Below, in pieces: positions 11,600-22,548 of a stretch of 64,000 nt of DNA. Position 1 is the first letter of the stretch. Every line of letters starts with the position of its first letter. The notes beneath the pieces were generated by a model. It had not been told where the DNA came from and did not search any database. It was given only the letters and a program-made list of their open reading frames with translations. This stretch comes from Cristatella mucedo (lineage: Eukaryota > Bryozoa > Phylactolaemata > Cristatellidae). Made by a program: the position numbers and the translations under genes. The stretch lies in the NCBI GenBank assembly GCA_009760855.2, contig WPIO01000008.1:6556501-6620500 (forward strand), in the 5' to 3' direction.

Positions 11600-13464
11600 A
11601 CCAATCTCAGCATCACGTGTGATTTAATAACTACTATCTGTATCTTGATATACTGATGTACACGTTTGCAGCTCGTTGGTTTGTACGTTTTTGACTTGAT
11701 AAATTCAATATAAAGTCAAGCCTTTCGCATTATAAAATCAATTACTCGGCCGATACTCTACGAATCAAAGTGAAATTAGTTTAAATGTGATTTTAGCTCT
11801 GATTGAATAGCACTGCAGAAATGTTTTTTCTAGTTTGGCTTGCAAGTATTTCACTACCCATGTCATCGAAACTCTGAATGAACGTTGAAATTTGTATAGC
11901 ACCCCCTGAGAATATAATGAACACTTTGCATATGCTGTAAATAAATCATGATCAAATGATTAATTTTAGCATGCTCAAGCCAACAATTATAACATGGTTA
12001 GAGGTAACATGCAAAGTGTCAGAATGCAATAACAAAGCAAGAAAAATTAGCATTCCGAGTGTGCAGTTTTGAATGTAAAGAAAGACTACAAGCTCGAGAT
12101 AGCTCTTAGGCTATTAACTTTGATCTTAAATATGATGCAGCCATTATTGACAATTTATTTATTTACACTAAGCAAACACTGCACTGGGCGATAGTACACT
12201 GTGTTGACATTCTAATTTACTTACGTAGTCCCAATGTGCTCCTGAGCCATTTCTGCCTGAACAGAACAGCTTTCCTTTTACCCCACATAATTCTGCGAAG
12301 GCCCATTCACCAGCCAAAGTTCTTGTAGAGTTTATAGCTCCAAATGTTGCATTTCTTAGAGAAGAACTGTGGCAGTAAACTAAAATCGCAGGAAACACGA
12401 GGATACTGTGGGCGTCATGAAGATTTCAAATAGCTTGACTATCCTAAATGAATTATATATAATCCTAAATGGATAAATAAACTGCTGAAAGTAGGTAATC
12501 TAAGATTGAATTTAACTTGATTTTATGAGTATTTGTTTCACATTACTTGTCTACTAACAATCTAGGGGAAGAAAGTGGACACTGTAGCACTAAGTCAAGC
12601 AAAAGCAAGAACACATTAATAAATGGTTTAACCATAAACTTCGTCACAGAAATAATTAAGAATAATAAATGAATCTAGCCTGTGCTACTAGTTAAAAATA
12701 CCATTTAAATAGCCAGGTAAATAAATTAAACATTTTACCGACCCGAAAGATGTTGAGAAATTTTTTACAAGATGCCTTAACCAAATCAGTTGTATTTGCT
12801 TACAGAGCGACTAAGCTTATGCTTGGTCTTTAAGTTAGCTTAATACAGCTTCAAAAATCAGAAACACCTTGAAAAAAAATGTTATTTCTCATGTAAGCTC
12901 AATTGCAATATTACCTTTTTATGGGACTTTTTTTGGATGACAAGTGCCTCTGCCATAGTATTACCAGTTAGCAGATAGATGCATCATTCCTGTTTAAAAA
13001 CGACTGCTCCTTGAATAGGTTACTTTTAAAAATTGGTTATAGGTCAGTCAACTTGGCTTCTTGCATAAACATGTAATGTTTCACTTTCAATGCTAGCTAT
13101 AATATTAAAAATAATTTGATTGCACTTTATGTAGTCGAGCAGTATCAGGTTTAATGGATACATTTGCAGTGCAAAATTGGCAAGTAAAATCTGTGCAACC
13201 CAACCGTGTCGTTTAAGTTTGATTGATGTCTTTATGTGCGATCTGCTTTACAATATAAATTCAAGTAAGGCCGCATCACAATGTACACTAATTAAGGCAC
13301 TACCTGCTTGTCAGAGCCAGTAAGTGACAAGTAGACTATTTTTTCACACTCCAGACAAACTTACTTACTCCTCCCTGAACTTATTGAGTTTAAACACACT
13401 CGTGCATTCTGACAGTACATGGGACTCGACCTGTATGGCCTGTTAACCATTTGAAGCCAATAGC
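11600..13464. other. Gene A introns around exon A9
   Basis: Apart from exon A9 (12225-12366) and an AATAAA at 11940, I see AT-rich sequence without recognisable repeats or exons. Confidence 0.45.
12225..12366 (-). CDS. Exon A9: hormone-receptor-motif-like module
   Basis: A 142-base exon with acceptor gtttactgccacag and donor TAC|GTAAGT. It encodes NATFGAINSTRTLAGEWAFA followed by ELCGVKGKLFCSGRNG and AHWDY. The spacing of Gly, Trp, Cys...Cys and a final Trp resembles the HRM (hormone receptor) module found just before GAIN in many adhesion GPCRs (Gly...Cys-Pro...Arg-x-Cys...Gly-x-Trp). It is degenerate at the Cys-Pro. Phase 2 in, phase 0 out. The name rests on motif resemblance and on position between Ig and GAIN. 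Confidence 0.6.
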
Positions 13465-15867
13465 AATAACAATAATAAAGCATTTTGTATACACCTTCAG
13501 AGAAGTTAACCTCTTTCTAGGCACTTTGCATGTGCTACAAAGGAAACACGATCAAATGGTTAGTGGTATCCTCCTCAATAAACAACAAGAATAACATGGT
13601 CAGAGGTGACATGCCTAGGGTCGGCATGCAAGTCTGGTTAGTGGCTGCATGCACAGTGTCAGCACACATAAGCAAATAAAAGGTGAATCACGTAGAACCA
13701 TTGAATATTGTGATCAATAGATGCGTTTTTAGTTTCTTTTTAAAATTGGAAAAATCAGGAGATGTCGTGGCGCAATTCGGGGGTGAGTTCAATGTATTGG
13801 GAGCATACGAATTAAAGGCACTGTCGCCAAGAAAATTGAGATTTTAACAAGATATGGATAAACGGTTAGATTCCGAAAAGTGAGTGGTACAATGCATAGC
13901 TTCGTGGAAGAGTATATCTGATAGATAGTCTGGAACCAAAAAAGGGAGAATAAAGTGAGTGACAGATATTAGGGATCTGAGAGATAAGCTGGAGCCAAAG
14001 AATGAAGTGACCTAAAAGTGAGCGACTAAACCTTGAAGTCGATGCATTGCTTGACAGAAAGCCAGTGCAGGTTGTCGAAAAGTGGTGTGATGTGGCAACT
14101 AGCACACTCACGACCAACAAGCCTTGCTGCAGAGTTTTTCACCAGCTTTAAACACCAAAGTACACATACCGTTGGGACAGCCAGCAGTGAGTTACAGAAG
14201 TCAAGACGGGATTAACAAATGCAAGGACCAATTAAGATGTGGTATCCCTGTCTAATCGAGCCCGAATTTCAGCAATGCTAGGTAGCTAAAAATAGGAACA
14301 CTTTACTTTCGAGCTGACATGGTCGTCTAATGAAAGGTCACTATTGAAAGTGACACCTTGATTTCGTGCAGATCCAAAAGGAGATATCCTGGCAGAACCG
14401 ATTTTGAGCATTTTAGATTTAGATTTAGCATTTGAGCAGATTAGACTTTTCAGTGACTGAATGACACTTGGTTTGCCCATAACTATTAAGTTGTTTTTAT
14501 CATCTTTTAATTTAAGAAAAGGAGTTGAGAGAATTAGACAGGGTGGTGGATGCAAGAGATCAAAGCAAAAGTACAACTGAGTGTTATCTGCATAGAAGTG
14601 AATCCTAGGTTATGCCTGGCAATTAGATCGGCAAGAGGAAGAGTATGCACCGTAAAAAGAACAGTATCAAGTACAGATCCCTGAGGTAACCCCTATTTCA
14701 AAGGTTCCTCAGATGATCTCTATCTATTCAAATTAATACTCTGGATTCTACCACAAAGATATTAACTTTATCATTGCAATGCAGTGCAGGTGATGCCCAA
14801 GCGAGGTGAAAGGCGCTCAAGGAGGACGTGGCGATCAATAGTATCAAAACTTGCTGAATGATCGAGCAAAACAAGCAGAAATTCTCTGCTAAGTTTGCAT
14901 TCCTCAATAGGTCGTTATATACTCAAAGCAATGCTGACTTTTTTTAAGTGATTCGCTAAGAAACCAGACTAGAACTTACTTGTAAGGTTTGAAGTTTCAA
15001 TATATAAGATCAGCTGGTTTGCCATGAATCGTTCCAGTGTCTTCGATAGAAGCAGTAAAAGGGAGACTAGACGGAAGTTGCTCAAGTTCTGTTAGTTTAG
15101 TGTTGCTTTCTTGAGTATTGGCCTGACAACAGCCTTTTTCAAAGGTACTTGGACGACCCGAGGCTGATCACATATTTATTATGTTCGTTGTGCATGGCAG
15201 CAGCAGATCAATGTATTGCAGAACCAGGATAGTGAGAATAGGGTCCAAAGGACTCGTTTTCTTCTTTGATTGAGATATGAACTTCAGGACGAGGTCATTA
15301 GTGACCTGCTTAAATGTAGACATTGAGATGCTGCATGAAATTGAGGGACAGCATTCCAGGGAGGATTCTGCCATCTTAGGGATGAACTCACTGATCTTGT
15401 CTAGCTTGTTGACAAAGAATCTAGAGAAGCTATCAGCCAGGACATCACATGGAGCATTTGGTAATTAGCTAATTTGGGAGTGGTAAAGGAGCTGGTTGAT
15501 GGTCAACTTCAGCATTTTGGGATTGTGCATCTGTGATTCAACACAGTTTTTATAGAAGTTAGACTTGGCCTTCGCTAGGATCGATTGATACGATCTGCAG
15601 TAGCTCTAATATGCCAATCGATGGACAGTCGGTCCTGATCTTGTGTATGCTTTTTCAAGCTTTCACTTAGTAGACCTAGCTAGTTTAATGTTTGTGGTAA
15701 ACCAAAGGCCGTCTGGGCCAGAGCAGACAGTGTGCTCAGTCAGAGGTGCAAACTTGTCGAGCATGTCAGCTAGTGTCCCTTTGCAGCAATCTACCAACGA
15801 TGACAGGTCGGAAGGAGGATTGAGCAGCAGAGGCGAAGCAGATACTGTCGCTCGGACAGTACTATAA
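13465..15867 (-). mobile_element. LINE F2 copy (L2-like), RT and 3' region
   Basis: 3' end at the low coordinate: ATT-rich tail, then the family 3' UTR (TTTCTAGGCACTTTGCATG), then the C-terminal domain (13866-14120), the segment before it at 14286-14576 (ARNQGVTFNSDLSLDDHVSS), and RT/upstream DNA to 15867. Reading frames are broken. A second F2 element abuts its 5' side at 15868. Confidence 0.85.
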
Positions 15868-16995
15868 TATTAATAATAATAATGCACTTGATAAAGCACC
15901 CTCATAGATCTCAATCTATTTCTAGGTGCTTTACATTTGCTGCAAAGAGAAACGCGATTGAATGATGAGTAATAGCATGCTTGATAAACAACATGAACAA
16001 CGTGGCTATGCATGCACAGGGTCAGCATGCAAAGCATGCAACATGCATAGGGTCAGCATGCAAATGTGGTTAGTGGCAGCATGCACAGTGTCAGCATGCA
16101 TAAGCACATGAAGGACGAATCTCGGGGACCCACTAAATGCTGACCTAAATAGGTGTGTTTTTAAGTTCTTTTTACATGTGGTCAAGTCAGGGGATGCTGT
16201 GACCCAAGTCGGGAGGAAGTTCCAGGCTTTGGGAGCGAACGAACTAAATGCATGGTCTCCAAAGGATTTGAGGTTTTTACCAGGTAGTGCTAAACTTTCG
16301 GATTCCGAAAAGCAGGTGGAACAATGCTTGGCCTGGTGGGGGAGTAGATCGGAGAGATAGGCTGGAGCCGAAGAATGAAGTGACCTAAAATTGAGTGACA
16401 AAACTTTGAAGTCGATCCGTTGCTTGACTGGTAGCCAGTGCACGTCGGCAAGAAGTGGTGTGGTGTGGCAACTGCGAAGCTCACGACAGAGAAGCCTAGC
16501 TGCCGAGTTTTGCACCAGCTGTAATTGCCTGATTGCACATGCCGGTAGGCCAGCAAGCAGTGAGTTACAGAAGTCAAGATGGGATGTCACAAATTCATGG
16601 ACCAACTTAGACATGGTATCCTTATCTGAAGTCATGGGTCTTATGGTTTCGAGGTTCTCAGGTAATTTTAGGTAAGGATGGCACACATTGTAGACTGAAT
16701 GAGATCTGCATATGGTCAGACGAGCAGGATTGGGTAATAATTGGTGATGACAAAGAGCAGTGTTATTAGAAATGTTTCCCTTGATTTGAGTAGACACTAG
16801 AGATGATGGGTCAGTCAGCGCACACAATTTGGTGCTAAAGGCGTCAGATAAGTTATCAAAATGATTGCTGAAATCACCCATAATGAGGAAAGATTGATTT
16901 CAAACACACAGACTCAAAGTGAGATCTGAAAAATCTGAGATAAATGAGGGCTTGGTACCTGGAGCCTTTCAGTCCAGTGTAAACTGGTAGAAACC
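15868..16995 (-). mobile_element. LINE F2 copy with internal deletion (EN joined to RT C-terminus)
   Basis: It begins with an AATAATAATAAT tail and the family 3' UTR. The 291-codon frame 16006-16881 starts MGDFSNHFDNLSDAF, an endonuclease GDF motif region. It continues with HEFVTSHLDFCNSLLAGLPA, LQLVQNSAARLLC and HWLPVKQRIDFKVLSLNF, the C-terminal RT domain. The RT catalytic core is absent, so the copy is non-autonomous. See finding. Confidence 0.85.
16000..16095. repeat. Subrepeats in the F2 3' UTR
   Basis: Three to four imperfect units of CATGCACAGGGTCAGCATGC. The same unit occurs two to three times in the F2 copies at 13.6 and 18.65 kb, so it belongs to the element. Confidence 0.8.
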
Positions 16996-17989
16996 TGTGT
17001 CTCAATCATAGTTACTAATATGTATTCTTCAAACTTAGGGTATTGAAAATAATTTATTTGTTATATTTCGAATCCAAGTCCTGGCTCCTTCAGTATGCTC
17101 TTGTACTACATGCCTGCACGGGACGGTGTGGGAGCATTGGAAAAAAAAGGGGAGTGCAGTGGACAAATCTGGAGAGCAATGAGGATGGCGGGAGACAGAG
17201 ACAGGATGGGAGCAAATAAGGCTGCGGCTCGCTCCACTGCAATGTTGGGCAGCAGGGCTCGAGAGCGAAAACTCCTGGTCAGATGTCGGGCTTTCGGGTC
17301 AGCTTCTGTGCTTTCCAAGCAGAAATCACAGAACCAGTGGTCTCTGTAAGGATAATCAACTCATAGAGAACCATGTCTACTCTCACTGCCAGAATAGGAA
17401 TATTATTCGTTGATTTATGGGTCTTATTTGTATTGAGGCAGAATCGCCTCAACGACTAGCACTAGTGCTTGCACTTGGCAATCATCCCAATGCAGAATTT
17501 GCACCCACGATCTCGGTCGTCCAGGGCAATAACATGACCAGCTGGCTTATCACTGTCTTTAGCATGATGGAATCCCAGAGGTCCCCCATTCCTAGTCTTT
17601 AGTGTCTAATGTAAACCTGTATTCCGAATAAGGATCTTAATATGTACTGTCAACGTATGTGTTCGTTCAGTGCTCATTATATCTATCCTAATAGTTTCCT
17701 TAGTAGTCCATTTGAAGAACTGCAATTGCTAGTTTTCTTCTTACATTGTCTTCTCGTCAGCTGCCTTCAAAGCACAACCGTTGTCTGAAAGGTCTTTATG
17801 AGATTTGCAAGTTCTTTAAATTGTCTTTTTAATTCAAATCCTAGGTATAAACTATAGCATAAAGACAGATACAAAATATTTTGAGACAGATTTAGCCTCC
17901 AGCACATTTAATTAAGGCTGTGGCATTTCACCAATATTTTGATAGAATCACTAGTAGTGAGCACTCCACAGTTGTAAAAAATATTTAAG
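16996..17989. other. Unassigned, possible old SINE
   Basis: A purine-rich segment at 17100-17300 is open on both strands but low in complexity. Near 17490-17560 the minus strand has a tRNA-like GATCGTGGGTGCAAATTCTG, possibly an old SINE head. Confidence 0.3.
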
Positions 17990-18845
17990 CTCAAGTTCAC
18001 TGCTAGGTGTCATATTCCAAAGCGACCTCTCATTAGACGACCACATCAGCTCCACAGTCGAATCTGCCTATTTTCAGCTTCATAACATTGCTAAAATTCG
18101 GGCTTGTTTAGATAAGGATACCACGTCCAAGTTGGTCCGTGCATTCGTGACATCCCGTCGCGACTTCTGCAACTCACTGCTTACTGGCCTACCTGCATGT
18201 GCGATCAGGCGATTGGAGCAAGTTCAAAACTCTGCAGCTATGCTTGTCTGTCGTGAACGTCGCAGTTGCCACATTACTCCACTTCTCGCCGACCTGCACT
18301 GGCTACCAGTCAAGCAACGGATTGACTTCAAGGTTTTGTCGCTCACTTTTAGGTCTCTTCATTCTATGGCTCCAGCCTATCTTTCAGATATACTACCCCA
18401 TCAGGCCAAGCATCGTACCACCCGCTTTTTGGAATCCAACAGTCTGGAAATACCTCGTACAAACCTTAAATCCTTCGGAGACCTTGCATTCAGCTCGTAT
18501 GCTCCCAAAGCCTGGAACTCCCTCCCGACCTGCATCAGAACATCCCATGACCTGACCACATTTAAAAAAAACTTAAAAACACACCTATTTAGGAAGCATT
18601 TAGTGGGTCCCTGTGATTCGTCCTTGATGTAATTATGCTTGCTGACACTGTGCATGCTGCCACTAACCACATTTGCATGCTGACCCTGTGCATGTCACCC
18701 CTAACCATATTATTCACTTTGTCTGTTTTTCAAGCATGACTTTACTTACTATTCAATTGCATATCACTTTGCAGCAAATTTAAAGCGCCTAGAAAGAGAT
18801 TAAGTGCTCTGAGGGCGCTTTATCAAGTGCAGTATTATTATTATT
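17990..18845 (+). mobile_element. LINE F2 copy, 5'-truncated, intact C-terminal frame
   Basis: Frame 18132-18632 (166 codons): FVTSRRDFCNSLLTGLPACA, HWLPVKQRIDFKVLSLTF, APKAWNSLPTCIRTS, LKTHLFR. It is followed by the subrepeated 3' UTR (CTGACCCTGTGCATG units) and the TATTATTATTATTT tail at 18830-18845. Homologous to 15870-16650 in opposite orientation. Confidence 0.9.
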
Positions 18846-20441
18846 TGTACTGCTAATTATTAAAATGAAAAAATTGTCTTTAAAAAAAGAAACATTTAAA
18901 AACTCTGTGCAAATCAAATATGCATGGCACAAATTAACGAGAACATTTTAATTATTAACTCTTTGGAATTTAATTACTTAATCTACTACTTTGTTAGCTA
19001 AAATTGTGCTATCATAAAAAGTAGATTATTTTACTTACGTTTCCTTCGGTTTAATAACCCATATATGGCTTAAATTCATTCGTGTTAAACTTCACCCATA
19101 CGGCTAAAGAAAAATGTTAGTTTTTAATTAACAGTAAAATGTTACAAAATACAGGTAAAACATCGTAAGATGAATTCTTACACGAATCCAACAGCACAAC
19201 GTCATTGCCCCTTATGGTTGACCTTGCGTTTGTTTTATCCACACCAGCCGCCACAACTTGGCTGAGAAAGGAAATTTCAGACTGGTTACCAGAATTTTCG
19301 CATTCCAGCAGTAGACAGAGCATCGTGCCGCCTTTTAGGCTGCCTCTAAAAGAGGAATAGAGCAAATGAAAAGAAGCTATCAAAGGTAGCAACACTACAA
19401 ATTCATCAATTAGATTGCAATGATTGATTGATCGACAGATCAATCGAGGATCTTTAGGATTGATTTGATAAGTAAAAGTCAAGGCTTTCAAGGCTCGATA
19501 CGAAGATGAAGTTCACTTTATGCCTACTTAAAATGGATACGGCACAATAGAAATCCTTGAGCTACGTATTCGCCTATGATGCGAAATTGCAGTAAATACC
19601 TTTACACTGTGCTATCTCGTAGTATCGGCAAATGCAATCGATTTGGGACATGTAGAGATCGGAGGTATACAATCCTTTCCCGTACCATATGCTGCGTGAA
19701 AGGGTTGGATTCTAACAATTCCTCAAGAACTTTGAGAGAGTGTTAACCACGAACAAAGTGTTTATTCAGGTTCGTTGGTGGATCACTGTTTTCCTCCAAA
19801 GCACCTTTATAGGCTAGTAGGCTCTAATATTAAAATTAAGTGAAAATGACTGGTATAAAGTATATTCATGTAATTCATAAAACTTGTTTAGCATTATATA
19901 AGTAATTTATTTATCGTGCAATAAATGCAGGATCTACTGAACTTCTATCAAAATTGAATATTTAAATAGTATGCAAATTGTACGAACAATGACCTGAGCC
20001 ATTAGGCAGGTGCAAAAGAGAAGTGCATATAAGTATGGCTCAGAGCTTCAAAAGCTGTTCGAAGTGATCCTAGTTCTAATTTGGATAGCAAATCTCGAGA
20101 ACTGCTTTAAATCCAGCGAAACTATCTGCATCATCGTAAATCTGTATGCTTTTCTAAGAGATATATAGTTGAATCATGAACTTGCATGGTGCAATGATTC
20201 TTAGCAAACCTTTTAATGTGCTGACTAGCTGAAGTAACAAATTGATATTGAATTTAAAGGAATTTGGACTCTATGGATCGGGAGATCCCACTTAGTAGCA
20301 ACCAAGGACAAAGTCTTCGGACAGAGCACGGCTGCAATCGCACGACGAGGAAAAAACATATCGCTGCAACACTAAACAATGTTGTGTTTCGGTTACTGGT
20401 TAAGACACCAGGATCGTGATCGCTTGTCTTCAGTTGCTTAC
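18846..20441. other. Gene A introns around A8
   Basis: Outside exon A8 no further exon is firm. A minus-strand GTAAGTAA donor at about 19038 is preceded by a frame LTRMNLSHIWVIKPKE that would fit between A8 and A9 in phase, but its acceptor is weak. Confidence 0.35.
19184..19261 (-). CDS. Exon A8: beta-rich extracellular segment
   Basis: The acceptor has an excellent pyrimidine tract (tttcctttctcag). The 78-base exon encodes QVVAAGVDKTNARSTIRGND then VVLLDS. The donor TTC|GTGTAAG is only moderate. It ends in phase 2, which fits A9 (Ser). The open frame continues upstream past the acceptor, but the tract and phase argue for this start. A small phase-neutral exon could lie between A8 and A9: minus 19039 to about 19087, flanked by a GTAAGTAA donor. 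It is not needed to keep the frame. Confidence 0.5.
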
Positions 20442-20532
20442 TTGGCACTGGTAACTGAGACGCTGCAGAGCGTCTCGGCGAGTATTTGATGAAATGTGTG
20501 GACCCACTGAATGATAACAGGCTCTGAACCAT
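20442..20532 (-). CDS. Exon A7b: beta-rich extracellular segment
   Basis: A 91-base exon with donor GCCAA|GTAAGC and acceptor gaagatag. In the frame that joins both neighbours it encodes GSEPVIIQWVHTF and LAETLCSVSVTSA. A competing acceptor four bases upstream gives a frame reading RWFRACYHS...LSYQCQ, which is also Ig-like, but that frame would not join A8. I prefer the first reading. Together with A8 it could be a second, partial Ig or Ig-like strand set. Confidence 0.5.
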
Positions 20533-20715
20533 CTATCTTCCAATCGAAAAGTGCGTATTGTAGTAAAGCATTATCATATTCCATATTGAAATAAATGATT
20601 GCTCGGTACGAAACCTTAGAAGCTGCAACGTACAGAATATATATTTACTTATTTATGTATTTACTTAACATGACCTTAATATAAAAACGTATGTCGGCAG
20701 AGTGAAGGCACTGAC

Positions 20716-20961
20716 CTTTTGAGTTGTCAGCTATGACATCGTTTGACCATATTATTTGTTTTCGATCCTGGTCATCAATAACACCGCATCTGTAGGTGGC
20801 AAGTGGTGCTTTAGCGATGACAGCAAAGCTACAATTACTTGCATTGCTTTCATTTTCCTGAAAGTAGGCTCCATTTCTTAACCAATAAACCGACTTGGCC
20901 GTCTTGGACGTGTAGTTGCACGTCAGCAAGCTCGTATTGGAGGCAAATGTCAAATTAACCA
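20716..20961 (-). CDS. Exon A7: Ig-like domain
   Basis: A 246-base exon with acceptor ccatgttgcag and donor AAAAG|GTCAGT. It encodes VNLTFASNTSLLTCNYTSKT, then SVYWLRNG and ATYRCGV. The order Cys, Trp about 13 residues on, and Tyr-x-Cys near the end is the signature of an immunoglobulin fold contained in one exon. Several NxS/T sequons suggest heavy glycosylation. It starts with 2 bases and ends in phase 1, consistent with both neighbours. Ig domains N-terminal to HRM/GAIN occur in known adhesion GPCRs. Confidence 0.75.
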
Positions 20962-21185
20962 CTGCAACATGGTTGCCGTACTAAATTACAATGTCAGGCA
21001 TGTCTTTTTTATTAATGTTGCAGCACGGTTCTAAACGTGGTATAATTTCAAATTTTTAAATCCGAAAATTTGGTGTGAAGACCCTCAATACTGGCAATCA
21101 ATTACTTTTGAAAATATTATTTATACAGGCACTTTCTGCTTTTATATAAAGTTGAACATGCTATCTTACCATCATGCTATCTTAC

Positions 21186-21416
21186 CGGTTTTCTGGTTGC
21201 AAGTTTTTTCACAAATTGAAGTGCCGAGGCCACTGCAGGATATCGGCTGGGTCACATTGCTAGTAGTTGCTACTGTCATACAATAATTGTTTGAGTTGAG
21301 GAGGACTGACTGAGGAACTGGCATTGACAGCTGTCTTTTCCTGGTAGAAACGTCAGCAATGTGGATTGAACCATTCAGTGTAATTATCAAGCCGATTTTT
21401 GACATTGGAGCTCGAT
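21186..21416 (-). CDS. Exon A6: C-type lectin-like domain 2, second half
   Basis: A 231-base exon with acceptor catacttcag and donor ACCG|GTAAGA. It encodes SKIGLIITLNGSIHIADVS, where IGL and NGS sit where the WIGL...W.DG core is expected, and later NNYCMTVATTSN and SCSGLGTSICEKTC. The last motif is the C-terminal cysteine strand of the lectin fold. Neither WND nor EPN is present and the core Trp is lost, so this copy is divergent. It joins A7 as GTG (Val). A 16-base direct duplication of the donor lies just inside the intron. Confidence 0.72.
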
Positions 21417-21974
21417 CTGAAGTATGATAAAAAATAAGCAGGTCCTTTATATGCGAAGATCACCTTATTGCTTGGATCTCTGTGAAACATTTATAGATTA
21501 TGCACTTTACCGCAGTATTTAATTACATACGTAAGCCTTGCTCCTTCAACTTTTACTGAACCTAAATTAGCATTGACTGCAGCAAAAGCGAAAGTACACA
21601 CACACACTTGTGCTATTTATAATGACTACATAATCTCCAAGACTAAATCTGAATAGACCACAGGTTCTCACAAAGTTTTAAAAGATTAATGTTAAAAAGC
21701 AGTTTTTAATGTCTACAAAAACTCAGATAACAGTAAATATAATCTGAAAAATGCTAAACAATGAATTTTCACCATGTAATAAACTGAATGGGTCAGTTGA
21801 GATAACATCATTTTGCATATGTAAAAAAAACAAAGCTTTCATGTGAAATTTTTACACTTATGAAATTCCTAAATTAAGTAGCCTTTTAATTTTATTCAAT
21901 TAAAAAACAGAACCGGAAAATTTGAGCCTTCACTGCCAATATTTGTAAAAAGGTTTTATCATTTTATCTTATAA

Positions 21975-22135
21975 GTTTAGCCTACGGATATTACCGTGGT
22001 GGTAAGGAGCTCTTACATCATGACACTGGCCGTAGGTTAAACTTCTGCATTAGGCAACCCTGTATTGCCTGCTTCAAGCTGGACTGATGGCCACCAAGGT
22101 TCTTCTTTGGCTTCGCAAAACTGATCAGCGATATT
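21975..22135 (+). mobile_element. SINE copy, diverged
   Basis: TACCGTGGTGGTAAGGAGCT (A-box-like) and GGCCGTAGGTTAAACTTCT (B-box-like) with spacing as in the 8.9 kb copy, then GGCCACCAAGGTTCTTC. Weaker than the others. Confidence 0.4.
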
Positions 22136-22435
22136 AGCATATTTTAACTTGAATGCAGCTATACAGTTTAGAAGGCATTAGCAACTTCATGGGTTAAGGA
22201 GTGTTATATTAAAAGGCTGTAACTTCCATAAGCTAACGAATTAGAAGGCGAGAGCAACCACCAGCTCATGTCAGACTCGTTGGTGGCTGACCTCTTTGAG
22301 TGAGGTCAATATTTTGTAGATAACTAAAACTCCGCTAGCTATGTTATGAAAGATCCTGCTCAGACATCTGAAGCGAAGCCTATTATATTCTATATAAATT
22401 CTGATTAGGGAAACCACCTGCCGAAAAACTGTTGT

Positions 22436-22548
22436 GATGTCAGAAACATGTAATGTAATGTAATGTAATGTCATGTAATGTCATGTAATGTCATGGAATG
22501 TCATGGAATGTCATGTACTGTAATGTAATGTAAATGCAATGTAATGTA
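22436..22548. repeat. Pentamer tail of LINE F1, expanded and mutated
   Basis: Tandem TAATG units with interspersed TCATG variants, marking the 3' end of the F1 copy. It is longer than the tails of the other F1 copies, indicating post-insertion expansion. Confidence 0.9.

Noticed and set aside
19262-19345. Upstream extension of exon A8 in the same frame
   Set aside because: Starts there give the wrong phase or rely on a poor AG. The AG after tttcctttctc is far stronger and fits both neighbours.
22436-22548. CRISPR-like regular repeats
   Set aside because: Pentamer tandem units without spacers, at a LINE 3' end, in a eukaryotic genome.
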